From NCBI GenBank assembly GCA_934277985.1, contig CAKQWF010000002.1:62001-126000 (forward strand): 64,000 nucleotides of DNA, read 5' to 3'. The translations under genes were made by a program, and so were the position numbers. Origin of the DNA: an uncultured Oxalobacter sp. (GTDB taxonomy: Bacteria; Pseudomonadota; Gammaproteobacteria; Burkholderiales; Burkholderiaceae_D). Of the stretch, positions 26,056 through 36,004 are shown one piece after another (within the stretch, counting starts at the first letter, position 1; each line of letters begins with the position of its first letter). The notes below the pieces were generated by a model, which was not told the origin of the DNA, ran no database searches, and worked only from the letters and a program-made list of their open reading frames with translations.

Positions 26056-28779
26056 TCAGTCTGCCAGCAGTTGACGCAATACGTATGGCAGGATACCGCC
26101 ATGGCGGAAGTAATCAACTTCGATCGGGGTATCGATACGCAACAGCAATGGAACTTCGGTAGTGGTGCCGTCGGTACGGTGGATGACCAGTGTAGCGTCC
26201 TGCAAAGGCTGGATGTCGTCCAGTCCCAGCAAGTCAAAGGTTTCGTCGCCGCGCAATCCCAGCGAAGCGGCACTGTCATTGCCTGTGAACTGGAGTGGCA
26301 GAACTGCCATGCCGACCAGATTGGAACGGTGAATCCGCTCGAACGAACGGGCGATGACAGCCTTGACGCCCAGAAGTTGGGTGCCTTTCGCCGCCCAGTC
26401 TCGCGAAGAACCGGTACCGTATTCTTCACCACCGATGACGATGGTCGGTACGTTTTCTTTCTGATAACGCATGGCGGCATCGAAGATTGACATTTCCGCT
26501 CCGTCCGGCTGATACAGCGTGTAACCGCCTTCCCGCCGACTGCCGTCAGGTGCTGCTGGCAGCATCAGGTTCTTGATGCGGACATTACCGAAAGTGCCAC
26601 GCATCATGACTTCATGGTTGCCACGGCGGGAACCGAAAGAGTTGAAGTCGGCCTTGGCGATACCGTGTTCGCGCAGCCACTGGCCTGCCGGGCTTTTTTC
26701 CTGAATGGAACCTGCAGGCGAAATATGGTCGGTCGTGATGGAGTCACCGAAAAGCGCCAGTGCGCGCGCCCCGGTGATATGAGCCGAAGCCGGACCTGCT
26801 TCCATGGTGAAACCGTTGAAGAAGGGCGGTTCAGCGATATAGGTCGATTGTGGCCAGTCGTAAACGTCGCCCGTGGCGAAACCGGAAATCTGTTGCCAGA
26901 GTTCGCCGGGAGCGGACTTGATAGCGCTGTAATTTTTGCGGAAAGTCGGAGCGTCCAGCGCCAGCGGTACCAGTTCTGCCACTTCATGTGAAGTCGGCCA
27001 GATGTCTGACAGATAAATGTCTTTGCCATCCTTGCCTTTGCCGAGCGGTTCGGTCGTCAAATCACGATTGACATTTCCGGCGATAGCGTAGGCTACGACC
27101 AGCGGAGGCGATGCCAGGAAATTCGCGCGGATATTGGGGTGGATACGTGCCTCGAAATTGCGGTTGCCCGAGAGGACAGCGGCCGCGACTACATCGTTTT
27201 CGATGATGGCTTCGTTCATGGCAGGCGTCAGGTCGCCTGCGTTGCCGATACAGGTCGTGCAGCCATAGGCGGCGACGGTGAAGCCGAGTTTTTCCAGATA
27301 AGGCAGCAATCCCGCTTTTTCCAGATAGCCAGTGACGATACGCGATCCAGGAGCAAGCGAGGTCTTGATGCGCGGAGAAACTTCCAGACCGGCTTCGACA
27401 GCCTTTTTCGCCAGGAGACCCGCAGCCAGCAATACGGCGGGATTGCTGGTGTTGGTACAGGAGGTAATGGCGGCGATCAGGATATCGCCATTGCGCAGTT
27501 CTTCGCCATCGCGTGTCCGGTAGGTATTGGCCAGTTCGTCCGCCTTTTTGTTGAAACCGCCATCGGAAACCGGCAGGCCGAACAGTTCGGTGAAGCGTTT
27601 TTTCAGGTTGCCCAGTTCGATTCTGTCCTGCGGCCGTCTCGGACCGGCGACCGAGGCGGTGACGCTGCCCAGATCCAGTTCGACGACACGGGTGTAGTCG
27701 ATCTGGCCGGCTTTCGGAATGCCAAACATCCCTTGTGCCTTGAAATAGGATTCCAGTGCCGAGACTTCTTCATCGGTACGTCCCGTATTGCGGAAATAAC
27801 GGGTCGTGGCATCGTCGACAGGGAAGAAGCCGACGGTGGCGCCGTATTCAGGGGCCATATTGGCGATGGTGGCACGATCGGTTGCGGACAGCGATGCAGC
27901 GCCTTCGCCAAAAAATTCGACGAATTTACCGACGACTTTTTCCTTGCGCAGTCGTTCGGTGATCGTCAGGACCAGATCGGTTGCCGTACAGCCTTCGCGG
28001 AGTTTGCCGCTCAGATGCATGCCGATGACGTCAGGCGTCAGGAAGTAAACTGGTTGCCCCAGCATGCCGGCTTCTGCCTCGATACCCCCGACACCCCAGC
28101 CGACGACACCGACACCGTTGATCATGGTGGTATGAGAGTCAGTTCCGACGAGGGTATCCGGATAGTAAACGTTGCCGGTTCCCGCTTCGTCTCGTTTGTG
28201 GACGCCGGGTGCCAGATATTCCATGTTGACCTGGTGGACGATGCCGAAGCCTGGAGGTACGACACCGAACGTATCGAATGCCTGCATGCCCCACTTCATG
28301 AACTGGTAACGTTCACGATTGCGGCTGAATTCCAGTTTCATGTTGAGATCAAGTGCATCGTTACGGCGGAAATAGTCGATCTGTACGGAGTGATCCACAA
28401 CCAGATCGACCGGAACGAGCGGTTCGATTTTTTTCGGATTCTTGCCGGTACGTACTGCGACGTTCCGCATGGCAGCCAGATCGACCAGCAACGGAATACC
28501 GGTGAAATCCTGAAGGATCACGCGTGCGACGACAAACGGGATTTCATGGGTGCGCTCTTCACCCGGTTTCCAGTTCGCCAGCTGGCGGACATGTTCTTCA
28601 GTGATTTTCTTGCCGTCGCAGTTGCGCAATACGGATTCAAGAACGATACGGATGGAAACAGGCAGGCGTGACAGGTCAATGCCCAGGGTTTTTCCCAGTT
28701 CGGGGATAGAGTAAAAGTAGCCTTGCTTATCTTTCGAGACCGGGAATGTCTTGAGGGTATTCTGGAAAACGTGGGACAT
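26056..28779 (-). CDS. acnA: aconitate hydratase A
   Basis: Iron-sulfur TCA-cycle enzyme that isomerises citrate and isocitrate, 907 residues, of the AcnA/IRP1 type. The [4Fe-4S] ligands are in [10 protein letters not shown] and [11 protein letters not shown]. Other marks are [22 protein letters not shown] and [17 protein letters not shown] in the swivelling domain. The gene is monocistronic: a strong terminator follows and a 12-bp hairpin precedes its ribosome-binding site (TTTTGGAG). Apo-aconitases of this type bind RNA, so the upstream hairpin deserves a look. Confidence 0.98.
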   Translation of the reverse strand: MSHVFQNTLKTFPVSKDKQGYFYSIPELGKTLGIDLSRLPVSIRIVLESVLRNCDGKKITEEHVRQLANWKPGEERTHEIPFVVARVILQDFTGIPLLVDLAAMRNVAVRTGKNPKKIEPLVPVDLVVDHSVQIDYFRRNDALDLNMKLEFSRNRERYQFMKWGMQAFDTFGVVPPGFGIVHQVNMEYLAPGVHKRDEAGTGNVYYPDTLVGTDSHTTMINGVGVVGWGVGGIEAEAGMLGQPVYFLTPDVIGMHLSGKLREGCTATDLVLTITERLRKEKVVGKFVEFFGEGAASLSATDRATIANMAPEYGATVGFFPVDDATTRYFRNTGRTDEEVSALESYFKAQGMFGIPKAGQIDYTRVVELDLGSVTASVAGPRRPQDRIELGNLKKRFTELFGLPVSDGGFNKKADELANTYRTRDGEELRNGDILIAAITSCTNTSNPAVLLAAGLLAKKAVEAGLEVSPRIKTSLAPGSRIVTGYLEKAGLLPYLEKLGFTVAAYGCTTCIGNAGDLTPAMNEAIIENDVVAAAVLSGNRNFEARIHPNIRANFLASPPLVVAYAIAGNVNRDLTTEPLGKGKDGKDIYLSDIWPTSHEVAELVPLALDAPTFRKNYSAIKSAPGELWQQISGFATGDVYDWPQSTYIAEPPFFNGFTMEAGPASAHITGARALALFGDSITTDHISPAGSIQEKSPAGQWLREHGIAKADFNSFGSRRGNHEVMMRGTFGNVRIKNLMLPAAPDGSRREGGYTLYQPDGAEMSIFDAAMRYQKENVPTIVIGGEEYGTGSSRDWAAKGTQLLGVKAVIARSFERIHRSNLVGMAVLPLQFTGNDSAASLGLRGDETFDLLGLDDIQPLQDATLVIHRTDGTTTEVPLLLRIDTPIEVDYFRHGGILPYVLRQLLAD

Positions 28780-28790
28780 GAAAACTCCAA

Positions 28791-28819
28791 AACGAATGGC
28801 CCTGACAGGGCCATTCGTT
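28791..28819 (-). terminator. 12-bp hairpin between the MliC-like gene and acnA
   Basis: AACGAATGGCCC (28791-28802) and GGGCCATTCGTT (28808-28819) form a perfect stem with a 5-nt loop. On the minus strand it lies downstream of the MliC-like gene and ends 11 nt before the acnA ATG, touching its Shine-Dalgarno region. Terminator or mRNA regulatory hairpin. Confidence 0.6.
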
Positions 28820-28851
28820 ATTCATACAGAAAAAAGGTTACAAACGATGGA

Positions 28852-29298
28852 TCAGTTGGGTTTTGCAGCTGCCAGCGCTTTGCGCTGTTCAGTATTGCGA
28901 CATTCATTGGCCAGCTGACTTCCCTTTTTGATATCCAGCAACATGCTTTTTGCCGGAATGTTGATCCAGACCAGACCGGTCTGCTTGTCTTCGTAACGGT
29001 CGGCTCCGGTTGTTGTCGCTTTGCGAAGCATGCGATGCATCTTGTTGCGCCATTGCAGGTTGATGAAGCTCGGGTCATCGGACTTCTTGTAAACGGTAAA
29101 CTTGTTGCCCAGTTCACAGCTGTACTGTGAACTGGTCAGTCCCGCTACACTGATGGCTTCCGAATCCTGGGTTGTCGTTGCAGCCTGTCTTGCAGGTTTC
29201 TTGGCGGTTTTGCTGACAGGCTCAGCCTGTGCAACACCGTAAGTCAGCGGAAGCGTGAAACCTGCAACAACGAAAAAGGCAGCCAGAAATTTTTGCAT
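28852..29298 (-). CDS. exported MliC-like (C-type lysozyme inhibitor fold) protein
   Basis: A 148-residue secreted protein with signal peptide MQKFLAAFFVVAG..GVAQA/EP and a Lys/Ala/Thr-rich linker. The C-terminal domain begins SSQYSCELGNKFTVY, continues TTGADRYEDKQTGLVW and ends with a second Cys in LANECRN. This C...RYxxxxxGLxW...C layout matches the MliC/PliC lysozyme-inhibitor domain. Unlike E. coli MliC there is no lipobox, so it would be soluble in the periplasm. The start at 29298 has GAGG upstream. The assignment rests on motif resemblance only. Confidence 0.6.
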   Translation of the reverse strand: MQKFLAAFFVVAGFTLPLTYGVAQAEPVSKTAKKPARQAATTTQDSEAISVAGLTSSQYSCELGNKFTVYKKSDDPSFINLQWRNKMHRMLRKATTTGADRYEDKQTGLVWINIPAKSMLLDIKKGSQLANECRNTEQRKALAAAKPN

Positions 29299-29490
29299 AA
29301 TTGTAGCCTCGTTCAAAGAGTGGATATGCGGAATTCCGCATACCACTATAATAATAGGCATGCGGCTAATATCGCAAGCGCTGGCATGGTATTTTCCTGA
29401 TTTTTTTCCGTTTCGGGATAAATAAATCAAAAAGCGGGGAATTTGACGGAAGATGCGGCAGTTACGGCCGTTGCCAAGGGATTCAGTCCC

Positions 29491-29522
29491 ACAAAAACCT
29501 TCCGGATTGGCTCCGGAAGGTT
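29491..29522 (-). terminator. intrinsic terminator of the ketopantoate-reductase-family gene
   Basis: AACCTTCCGGA (29496-29506) pairs with 29512-29522 around a 5-nt loop. On the minus strand TTTTTG follows the stem; it lies 17 bp after the stop codon. Confidence 0.88.
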
Positions 29523-29538
29523 GAGGAAAAAACGGTTT

Positions 29539-30513
29539 TCAGTATAACCCGGCGATCCGGCCGCGTGTCTGGACAAGCGCAAGCATGATGTCGATGGTCG
29601 GCGTGGGGGTGCCGGTCAAACATCCCAGTTCCTGTACGGCAGTAACCAGTGCGTCGATTTCCATGGAACGGTTCCGTTCGAGATCCTGAAGCATTGACAT
29701 CTTGTGGCCGACCGCCTTGCCAGCGACGTTGAGCCGTCGTTCGATCATTTCTTCAGGAATGAAAATATTGAGCGCTTCCGTAACCGCCTTGGCTTCATAG
29801 ATGGCTTTCTTGCAGACTTCGCGCAGTGCACCTGATGTGATCTGGTCCAGTGTCGCATGCGTCAAGGCACTGATCGGATTGAAACAGACATTACCCCATA
29901 GCTTGAGCCAGACATTCCAGCGGATTGCATTCCGGATCGGTGCGTCGAAGTTCGCTTGTTTCATGGCGTCAGAGAGTTTTTTGACGCGTTCCGATTCCGT
30001 GCCGTCTGGTTCGCCAAGGATGAAGCGGTTGAATTCATGGTGTTCAATGACACCTGGGGCGATGACTTCGCAGGCAGGATCGACCACGCAGCCGATGGCT
30101 CTTTCTGGGCCGATCAGGTTCCACTGGCGTGCCCCCGCGTCGACCGATTCCAGATGGCGGCCTTCGAACGGGCCTCCTTCCTTGTAAAAATACCACCATG
30201 GAATACCATTCATGGCGGTGACCATCGCGGTATCGGGGCCAAGCAGGGGAGCGAACTGGGCTGCCGATTCATATGACTGGTGTGCTTTCAGGGCACAGAT
30301 CACATAATCCTGTGGCCCGAAATCAGCCGGATTGTCGCTGGCCGGAATTTTCACGTTTTTTTCCTTGCCATCAATCAAAAGCGTCAGGCCGTTTTTCCGG
30401 ATGGCTTCCAGATGGGAACCACGTGCGATGGCACAAACATCATTGCCAGCCAGAGCCAGTTCAACAGCCAGGTAGCCACCAATGGCACCTGCACCGAATA
30501 TACAGATTTTCAT
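29539..30513 (-). CDS. 2-dehydropantoate 2-reductase family protein
   Basis: NADPH-dependent 2-oxoacid reductase, 324 residues starting at MKICIFGAGAIGGYLA, which is the N-terminal Rossmann nucleotide-binding motif; AAGGAGA precedes the ATG. The C-terminal ApbA domain contains IRWNVWLKLWGNVCFNPISAL with the conserved Lys and Asn. Pantothenate synthesis (PanE) is the canonical role, but no pan gene is adjacent and a LysR regulator is divergent, so a different 2-oxoacid substrate is possible. Confidence 0.87.
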   Translation of the reverse strand: MKICIFGAGAIGGYLAVELALAGNDVCAIARGSHLEAIRKNGLTLLIDGKEKNVKIPASDNPADFGPQDYVICALKAHQSYESAAQFAPLLGPDTAMVTAMNGIPWWYFYKEGGPFEGRHLESVDAGARQWNLIGPERAIGCVVDPACEVIAPGVIEHHEFNRFILGEPDGTESERVKKLSDAMKQANFDAPIRNAIRWNVWLKLWGNVCFNPISALTHATLDQITSGALREVCKKAIYEAKAVTEALNIFIPEEMIERRLNVAGKAVGHKMSMLQDLERNRSMEIDALVTAVQELGCLTGTPTPTIDIMLALVQTRGRIAGLY

Positions 30514-30653
30514 ATCGCCATCTCCTTGTATTTTCTGCAAAAAATAACGGAATAACCGTAACAGTTAACAGTATACACAGCAGATATTTATATAAAAAAT
30601 ACTTTTTAAGTTTATAATTCATACTTAATAAATATATATTGTACAGGTAAGTC
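30514..30653. promoter_or_regulatory. AT-rich divergent regulatory region
   Basis: A 140-bp spacer between the reductase and LysR genes that is far richer in A/T than its surroundings, especially 30575-30650. It contains the repeated word ATACTT (30598 and 30630 areas) and several T-N11-A candidates typical of LysR-type binding. No single site can be fixed by eye. Confidence 0.5.
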
Positions 30654-31529
30654 ATGGATATACGTCAGCTTCGGTATTTTTGTGCCATTGCGGAAGAAGG
30701 GCAGATCAGTCGTGCGGCACAGCGCTTGCATATTGCGCAGCCGCCGTTAAGTTACCAGCTGAAATTGCTGGAAGAAGAACTGGGCGTCAAACTGGTGGAT
30801 CGCAATACGCGCAGTTTGTCATTGACACAGGCAGGACGTGTGTTTTATCAGCGTGCCGAACAGATTCTCGGCATGTTGCAGGCAGCGGCCAGTGAAGTGA
30901 AAGATGTCGAATATGGCGTCAATGGCATACTGGCGATCGGCAGTCCGCCCGCGATCGGCAATATGTATATTCCGGAGCGGATCGCGCGCTTTCATGAGGA
31001 ATATCCGTATGTCCGTTTCCAGTGGCGTGAAGGCAATACATTCCGCGTTCTTGAATTGCTGGAATCCGATATGATCGAGTTCGGCATCGTTCGGTTGCCG
31101 GTACCGGCGGGTGCTTATGAACAATTGCCGTTGTTGACGGAATCCTGGCTGGCGGTCGCTCGTCAGGATGATGCGCGATGGCAGGGCAAAAACGCGCTGA
31201 CGCTTGAAGAGCTGGGCGCTGTTCCGCTGATCCTGATGCACAGACAGGCAGGTATTTATTGCCATGATATGGTCGTTGACGAGATGAAAAACAAGGGAAT
31301 ATCGCCGGATATCGTTTGCGAGAGCGACAATATTTCAGCCATACTGGCGTTGGTTGACAAGGGAATCGGGATGGCGATTTTGCCGGAATCGACCTTGTCG
31401 GTCAGACCCGCTGAAGATTTTCACAGGATGGCGATTTCCGGATGCCAGCTTGAATCGTCTTCGGCGATTATCTGGAAGAAGGAAAAACGTCTGTCACGTG
31501 CCGCCAAACTTTTTCTGGAATTGTTTTGA
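30654..31529 (+). CDS. LysR-family transcriptional regulator
   Basis: A 291-residue LTTR. The N-terminal winged helix-turn-helix reads MDIRQLRYFCAIAEEGQISR and RLHIAQPPLSYQLKLLEEELG, and the rest is a periplasmic-binding-protein-like effector domain. It is divergent from the ketopantoate-reductase-family gene, the usual LTTR arrangement, so control of that gene is the natural guess. The effector is unknown. Confidence 0.93.
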   Translation: MDIRQLRYFCAIAEEGQISRAAQRLHIAQPPLSYQLKLLEEELGVKLVDRNTRSLSLTQAGRVFYQRAEQILGMLQAAASEVKDVEYGVNGILAIGSPPAIGNMYIPERIARFHEEYPYVRFQWREGNTFRVLELLESDMIEFGIVRLPVPAGAYEQLPLLTESWLAVARQDDARWQGKNALTLEELGAVPLILMHRQAGIYCHDMVVDEMKNKGISPDIVCESDNISAILALVDKGIGMAILPESTLSVRPAEDFHRMAISGCQLESSSAIIWKKEKRLSRAAKLFLELF

Positions 31530-31601
31530 ACGGTACGGCAAATTGCGGGAGCGGCGTTAAAATAACCAACCTTTTTATCTTTTTCAGACCAGGATTTTGC
31601 C

Positions 31602-32498
31602 ATGTTCAGCTACCGGCACGCTTTCCATGCCGGCAATCATGCCGATGTTTTGAAACACGTTGTACTGGTGCAGACACTGGTGCGTGCATGCCAGAAGGAA
31701 ACGCCGCTTTTTTATATCGATACCCATGCGGGTGCAGGAGTGTATGCACTGAATGGGAAAGCGGCGATGAAAAACGCAGAATTCGCATCCGGTATCGGCA
31801 AACTGTGGCATGAAGCGCATTTGCCGGAGCCACTGGTACAGTATTTGTCGTATGTGCGTGCCCTGAACACAGACGGAAAGCTTGCAATATATCCGGGATC
31901 GCCGTTCATTGCCGATGCAATATTGCGCAGTCAGGACAGGTTGCGTCTTTTCGAGTTGCATCCGACCGAGATCGGGATGCTGGACAGAAATATGACTGAA
32001 TTGGCACGTGACAGGCGGGAACGGGGATTGCCGCCAGTTCGCGGCAAGCGGACGATTGTCGAAAAAAAGGACGGATTCGCTGCACTCAAGGCACAGCTGC
32101 CGCCACCATCGAGACGTGCGGTCGTTCTGATCGATCCGCCCTATGAGGACAAGGCGGATTACAGGAAAGTGATCGAGGCCTTGCAGGACGCCATCAGACG
32201 TTTCCCGACGGGAACCTATCTTGTCTGGTATCCTGTGTTGCAAAGACCCGAGTCACGCAGGTTCGCCAGTCAGCTCAAACAGGCGGTTTCACGGGAATGG
32301 TTGCATGTCACGTTGCGCGTTGCCAGCCCTGTCCCGGATGGAACGGGTTTTGTCGCCAGTGGCCTGTTTATCGTCAATCCACCATGGAAACTGGCGGAAT
32401 CGCTGAAAGAAGCGTTGCCGTTGCTGGTGCGATTGCTGCAAAAGGATGCAGGGGCAGGTTTTACACTGGAAGCCGGTGTTGCGGCACCGTCCCGCTGA
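31602..32498 (+). CDS. rlmJ: 23S rRNA (adenine-2030-N6)-methyltransferase RlmJ
   Basis: Adds m6A2030 to 23S rRNA. 298 residues with the RlmJ N-terminus MFSYRHAFHAGNHADVLKH, the SAM-binding IDTHAGAGVY motif and the catalytic motif IV VLIDPPYEDKADY. It has its own spacing from the LysR gene (72 bp) and converges with the methyltransferase/maf pair 30 bp downstream without an evident terminator. Confidence 0.96.
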   Translation: MFSYRHAFHAGNHADVLKHVVLVQTLVRACQKETPLFYIDTHAGAGVYALNGKAAMKNAEFASGIGKLWHEAHLPEPLVQYLSYVRALNTDGKLAIYPGSPFIADAILRSQDRLRLFELHPTEIGMLDRNMTELARDRRERGLPPVRGKRTIVEKKDGFAALKAQLPPPSRRAVVLIDPPYEDKADYRKVIEALQDAIRRFPTGTYLVWYPVLQRPESRRFASQLKQAVSREWLHVTLRVASPVPDGTGFVASGLFIVNPPWKLAESLKEALPLLVRLLQKDAGAGFTLEAGVAAPSR

Positions 32499-32527
32499 TT
32501 GCGGCAGACGGTACACAACAGCATATG

Positions 32528-33289
32528 TCAGTCAGGCGAGTTCGCCAGCAGCAGAAAGACCGTCGGTTTTTTCTGGAAATCCGGCATTTGTCCTTTTTCG
32601 ATCCGTTTTTTCCAGGCAGCCACGGGCAAGGTCTGAATGGATTCTGCAGACAGAGTCAGATCGGTGGCGACACACAATCGGGTATCCGGTTTGCAGGACG
32701 TGCAAAATGCCTTGAGCAAAGTGTCGTTTCGGTAAGGCGTTTCGATGAAAATCTGGGTTTGCCTGTCATGGCGCGAGCGTTCTTCCAGCGAACGGATACG
32801 TCGCTGACGCTGTTCGGTATCCGTCGGCAAATAGCCATTGAAAGCGAAACTCTGGCCGTTCAGTCCGCTGGCCATCAATGCCAGCAGCAGGGACGAAGGG
32901 CCGACCAGCGGTTTGACGGTAATGCCCTTTTCATGGGCAAGGCGTACAAGATCGGCACCCGGATCCGCGACAGCCGGGACGCCGGCTTCCGAGATCAGGC
33001 CGCCATCCTGTCCCGACAAGAGCGGTTCGAGCAATTCGGGAAGTCTTGACTTGTCTGTTCTGACGTTGAGTTCAGCCATCCGGATTTGCTGGAGCGGTTG
33101 CCCGAGAGAATGCATTTTGTCGACCCGTTTCAGATGGGTACGTGCGGATTTCGCGTTTTCGACAATGAAATAATCCAGGGATGCGGTAATTCTTGCGACA
33201 GTTTCAGGCAAAATGCCGAAAAGGGCATGGCCGTCGGATTCTTCTCCCAATGTATTGGGAATCAGATACAGTGTGCCTTTTTGTGTCAT
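32528..33289 (-). CDS. tetrapyrrole-methylase-fold SAM methyltransferase (RsmI-related)
   Basis: A 253-residue protein from MTQKGTLYLIPNTLGE. The family signature LISEAGVPAVADPGADLV and the later PLVGPSSLLLALMASGLNG match the RsmI/YraL group, which methylates C1402 of 16S rRNA. The N-terminus is not the TPIGNL motif of true RsmI, and such a paralog next to maf is common in beta-proteobacteria; its target is not established. The ATG overlaps the maf stop by 4 nt, so the pair is translationally coupled. Confidence 0.85.
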   Translation of the reverse strand: MTQKGTLYLIPNTLGEESDGHALFGILPETVARITASLDYFIVENAKSARTHLKRVDKMHSLGQPLQQIRMAELNVRTDKSRLPELLEPLLSGQDGGLISEAGVPAVADPGADLVRLAHEKGITVKPLVGPSSLLLALMASGLNGQSFAFNGYLPTDTEQRQRRIRSLEERSRHDRQTQIFIETPYRNDTLLKAFCTSCKPDTRLCVATDLTLSAESIQTLPVAAWKKRIEKGQMPDFQKKPTVFLLLANSPD

Positions 33290-33903
33290 GATTTTTTCGG
33301 GAAAAAGGTGACGCCGCAGCGTCGCAACATGGTGGTCAGCGCGATCAGGGGCAATCCGGTCAAGGCAGTCGGATCGTCGCTTTCGATTTTTTCCAGCAGC
33401 ACGATACCCAAAGCTTCGTTTTTTGCGCTGCCGGCACAATCATAGGGTTCTTCTGTTTTCAGATACGCCTGAAGCTCGTCATCCGGCAGATTGCGGAACG
33501 TGACACAGGTATCAACCGTCGTTTTTTGCAGGGTATCGTCCGGACAGGCGTCACGTCCGTTCCATACGCACAGTGCTGTATGGAAAACCACCTTTTTGCC
33601 GCGCATTTTTTTCAGTTGGGCGAATGCGTTTTCGAACGTGCCGGGTTTTCCGATGGCTTCCCCTTCGCATTCCGCGACCTGGTCGGAACCGATGACGACG
33701 GCATCCGGAAACTGTTTGCCGATTGCCTTCGCTTTCAGGCATGCCAGACGCAGTGCGGTTTCCGCCGGTGATTCGGAAGGAAGCGGCGTTTCGTCTATGT
33801 CAGGGCTTTCGGTCGTGAAAGGCAAACCGAATCGGGTGAGCAATTCCTTGCGGTATTTTGAGGAGGAGGCGAGAACGAGATGCAATGGGAAATCGGATAA
33901 CAT
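33286..33903 (-). CDS. Maf-family nucleotide pyrophosphatase (YceF type)
   Basis: A 205-residue house-cleaning pyrophosphatase. The N-terminal LVLASSSKYRKELLTRFGLPF and the central IGSDQVAECEGEAIGKP are Maf hallmarks; SDQVAE points to the YceF subgroup, known to act on 7-methyl-GTP in E. coli. It is divergent from yceD-rpmF-plsX, as yceF is in E. coli, which supports the subgroup call. Confidence 0.94.
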   Translation of the reverse strand: MLSDFPLHLVLASSSKYRKELLTRFGLPFTTESPDIDETPLPSESPAETALRLACLKAKAIGKQFPDAVVIGSDQVAECEGEAIGKPGTFENAFAQLKKMRGKKVVFHTALCVWNGRDACPDDTLQKTTVDTCVTFRNLPDDELQAYLKTEEPYDCAGSAKNEALGIVLLEKIESDDPTALTGLPLIALTTMLRRCGVTFFPKKS

Positions 33904-33947
33904 GTCGGCACAAGAAGTGGCTAAAATGCAGATAGTGTACTAAAGCT

Positions 33948-33977
33948 TTGACGTATAAGAAATATTGTTGTTAAAAT
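33948..33977 (+). promoter_or_regulatory. sigma-70 promoter of yceD-rpmF
   Basis: TTGACG at 33948-33953, an 18-bp spacer and TAAAAT at 33972-33977, ending 26 bp before the yceD ATG. A good consensus-like promoter. Confidence 0.72.
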
Positions 33978-34003
33978 TATGAATTTTACGCTCTGGTCGA
34001 GCT

Positions 34004-34504
34004 ATGGATTCTTTTCTGATCGATCCCTTTGCGTTTTGCAAAAACGGTGAACGTATTGGCGGGCATACGCCTGTTTCCGGTCTGGAAAGGCTGGCGGCAG
34101 TTTGCGCAAGCCAGGCAGGTGAACTGTCGTGGGAGGTGGCGGGTTTTCTGGATAACCGTCAGAAACCGCGATTGCTCATACATGTTTCAGGAAACATGCC
34201 GCTGGTATGCCAGCGGTGTCTGGAAGTTCTGGTTTGCAAACTGGATTCCGAAACCGTCGTGGCGGTTGCACGCACGGAAGAGGAAGCGGACGAGATGGAA
34301 GAATCGTTTGAGGACGGTGAGGCTGTCGAGGTGATCGTCACGGACGGAAAGGTGGATGTCAGGGATCTGGTCGAAGACGAGGCGCTTCTGGCGTTGCCGC
34401 TGTCGCCAAGACATGAGGTCTGTCCAGATACCTCGGCCGGCAAGTGGCAGGAAAAGCGCGAATCACCGTTTTCGGCGTTGAAAGCCCTCAAAACAAAAGG
34501 TTGA
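34004..34504 (+). CDS. DUF177 / YceD family protein (23S rRNA accumulation)
   Basis: A 166-residue acidic protein with the conserved Cys pair of the family (PLVCQRCLEVLVC) and a C-terminal CPDTSAGKWQEKRESPFSALK. YceD is encoded next to rpmF across most bacteria and is implicated in 23S rRNA accumulation. It is 89 bp upstream of rpmF on the same strand. Confidence 0.93.
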   Translation: MDSFLIDPFAFCKNGERIGGHTPVSGLERLAAVCASQAGELSWEVAGFLDNRQKPRLLIHVSGNMPLVCQRCLEVLVCKLDSETVVAVARTEEEADEMEESFEDGEAVEVIVTDGKVDVRDLVEDEALLALPLSPRHEVCPDTSAGKWQEKRESPFSALKALKTKG

Positions 34505-34593
34505 CAACAAAAAAACAATAGGCATTCCATTTTGTGACAATATGACAGGATGGATGTGTTAGAATTTTTCGAAATTTTGATTCAGGAGTAATT

Positions 34594-34776
34594 ATGGCAG
34601 TCCAACAAAACAAGAAATCGCCTTCGAAACGTGGTATGCATCGCTCTCACGATGCGCTGGAAGCGGTCCAGTTGTCAGTCGAACCGACATCCGGTGAAAA
34701 GCATCGTCGCCATCATATCAGCCCAAGCGGTTTTTATCGTGGCAAAAAAGTATTGAATACCAAAAACGATCAGTAA
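34594..34776 (+). CDS. rpmF: 50S ribosomal protein L32
   Basis: A 60-residue ribosomal protein with the standard N-terminus [20 protein letters not shown]. It lacks the two Cys pairs of zinc-type L32, the form usual in proteobacteria. An AGGAG site precedes the ATG. An intrinsic terminator follows 27 bp after the stop. Confidence 0.98.
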   Translation: MAVQQNKKSPSKRGMHRSHDALEAVQLSVEPTSGEKHRRHHISPSGFYRGKKVLNTKNDQ

Positions 34777-34802
34777 GCATCCGGAATGCTGATGAAATCA
34801 AT

Positions 34803-34835
34803 GGCGCAATAGGTTATCTACCTGGCGCCTTTTTT
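34803..34835 (+). terminator. intrinsic terminator after rpmF
   Basis: GGCGC (34803-34807) pairs with GCGCC (34825-34829) and the inner AGGT with ACCT, followed by a run of T. It separates rpmF from plsX and may only partly terminate. Confidence 0.82.
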
Positions 34836-34888
34836 ATTGCTATTTTTGCGAGACTGGGTATTGCAGGGGGACGGAGAAAAAATCCGGT

Positions 34889-36004
34889 TTGAGCGTGCTT
34901 GAGAACGAAACAAAAACTGTAAGAATTTCAATTGATTGCATGGGCGGAGACCATGGATTGAGTGTCACGATTCCGGCATCTCTTTCCTTTCTTGGACAGG
35001 AACAGACCGCACATCTCATACTGGTTGGCCAGCAGGATCTGATCGAGGCAGAACTGAAAAAACACAAAGCCGAAAATCATCCGCGTATCACGATAAGACA
35101 TGCTTCCGAACTCGTCCGGATGGACGACAAGATTGAAGTTGCGCTCCGCCGCAAAAAAGATTCATCCATGCGTGTGGCGATCGAGCTGGTCAAGACCGGC
35201 GAGGCGGATGTCTGTGTCTCGGCAGGCAATACCGGTGCGTTGATGGCTGTGTCCCGCTATGTGCTCAAGACCATGCCGGGCGTCGACAGGCCGGCGATCT
35301 GCGCCATTTTGCCAAACCAGAAAAACGGACCGACCTATGTACTGGATCTGGGAGCCAATGTCGGTTGCGAAGCCGAACATTTGCATCAGTTCGCGCTGAT
35401 GGGGTCGGCATTGTTTGCCAATATCGAAGGTGATCCCCATCCGAGAATCGGTCTGCTCAATGTGGGGACGGAATCGATCAAGGGGAACGAGGTCGTAAAA
35501 AAGGCTGGCGAGCTGCTCCACACGGAACACGACAATGGTACACTTAATTTTTGTGGCAACGTCGAGGGCAACGATATATTCGAAGGTACATGTGATGTAG
35601 TTGTCTGCGATGGGTTTACCGGCAATGTCACGCTGAAAGCCATTGAGGGACTCGGACGTTTCTTCCGCGATGTACTGGTTTCGGAGCTCAAAAGCAGTTT
35701 CGTCAGCATGCTGGGTGCGCTTCTTGCAGGCAGAGCGCTGAAATCAGTGCGGCAGCGTCTCAATCCGTCAAGATTCAATGGGGCATGCATGCTCGGGTTG
35801 CGCGGGCTGGTTTTCAAAAGTCATGGCGGAGCCGATGTCTATGCTTATGGATGTGCTATCCAGCGTGCGCATGACGCCGTCAAGCGTGGTGTTTTGCAAA
35901 AAATCTCCAATACCATGGCCGAGTTGCTACGGAATTCGCAGGATCATCAGGCAGCAGGAAAATTCAAAAAAGAAAACGGGATACAGGAACAAGAAACAGT
36001 ATGA
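34889..36004 (+). CDS. plsX: phosphate acyltransferase PlsX, TTG start
   Basis: Makes acyl-phosphate from acyl-ACP for phospholipid synthesis. 371 residues with [11 protein letters not shown] near the N-terminus and later conserved blocks [22 protein letters not shown] and [16 protein letters not shown]. No ATG is available at the N-terminus. The TTG at 34889 lies about 12 nt after GGAG; an in-frame GTG two codons later is possible. The stop overlaps fabH by 4 nt. Confidence 0.96.
   Translation: MSVLENETKTVRISIDCMGGDHGLSVTIPASLSFLGQEQTAHLILVGQQDLIEAELKKHKAENHPRITIRHASELVRMDDKIEVALRRKKDSSMRVAIELVKTGEADVCVSAGNTGALMAVSRYVLKTMPGVDRPAICAILPNQKNGPTYVLDLGANVGCEAEHLHQFALMGSALFANIEGDPHPRIGLLNVGTESIKGNEVVKKAGELLHTEHDNGTLNFCGNVEGNDIFEGTCDVVVCDGFTGNVTLKAIEGLGRFFRDVLVSELKSSFVSMLGALLAGRALKSVRQRLNPSRFNGACMLGLRGLVFKSHGGADVYAYGCAIQRAHDAVKRGVLQKISNTMAELLRNSQDHQAAGKFKKENGIQEQETV

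Noticed and set aside
25620..26162. Plus-strand frame of 180 codons between the Sel1 gene and acnA
   Set aside because: It overlaps both minus-strand genes and the acnA terminator, so it is not a credible gene.
27139..28671. Open plus-strand frame of 510 codons opposite acnA
   Set aside because: It is exactly antisense to the well-conserved acnA gene, has no recognisable domain, and is explained by codon bias of the real gene.
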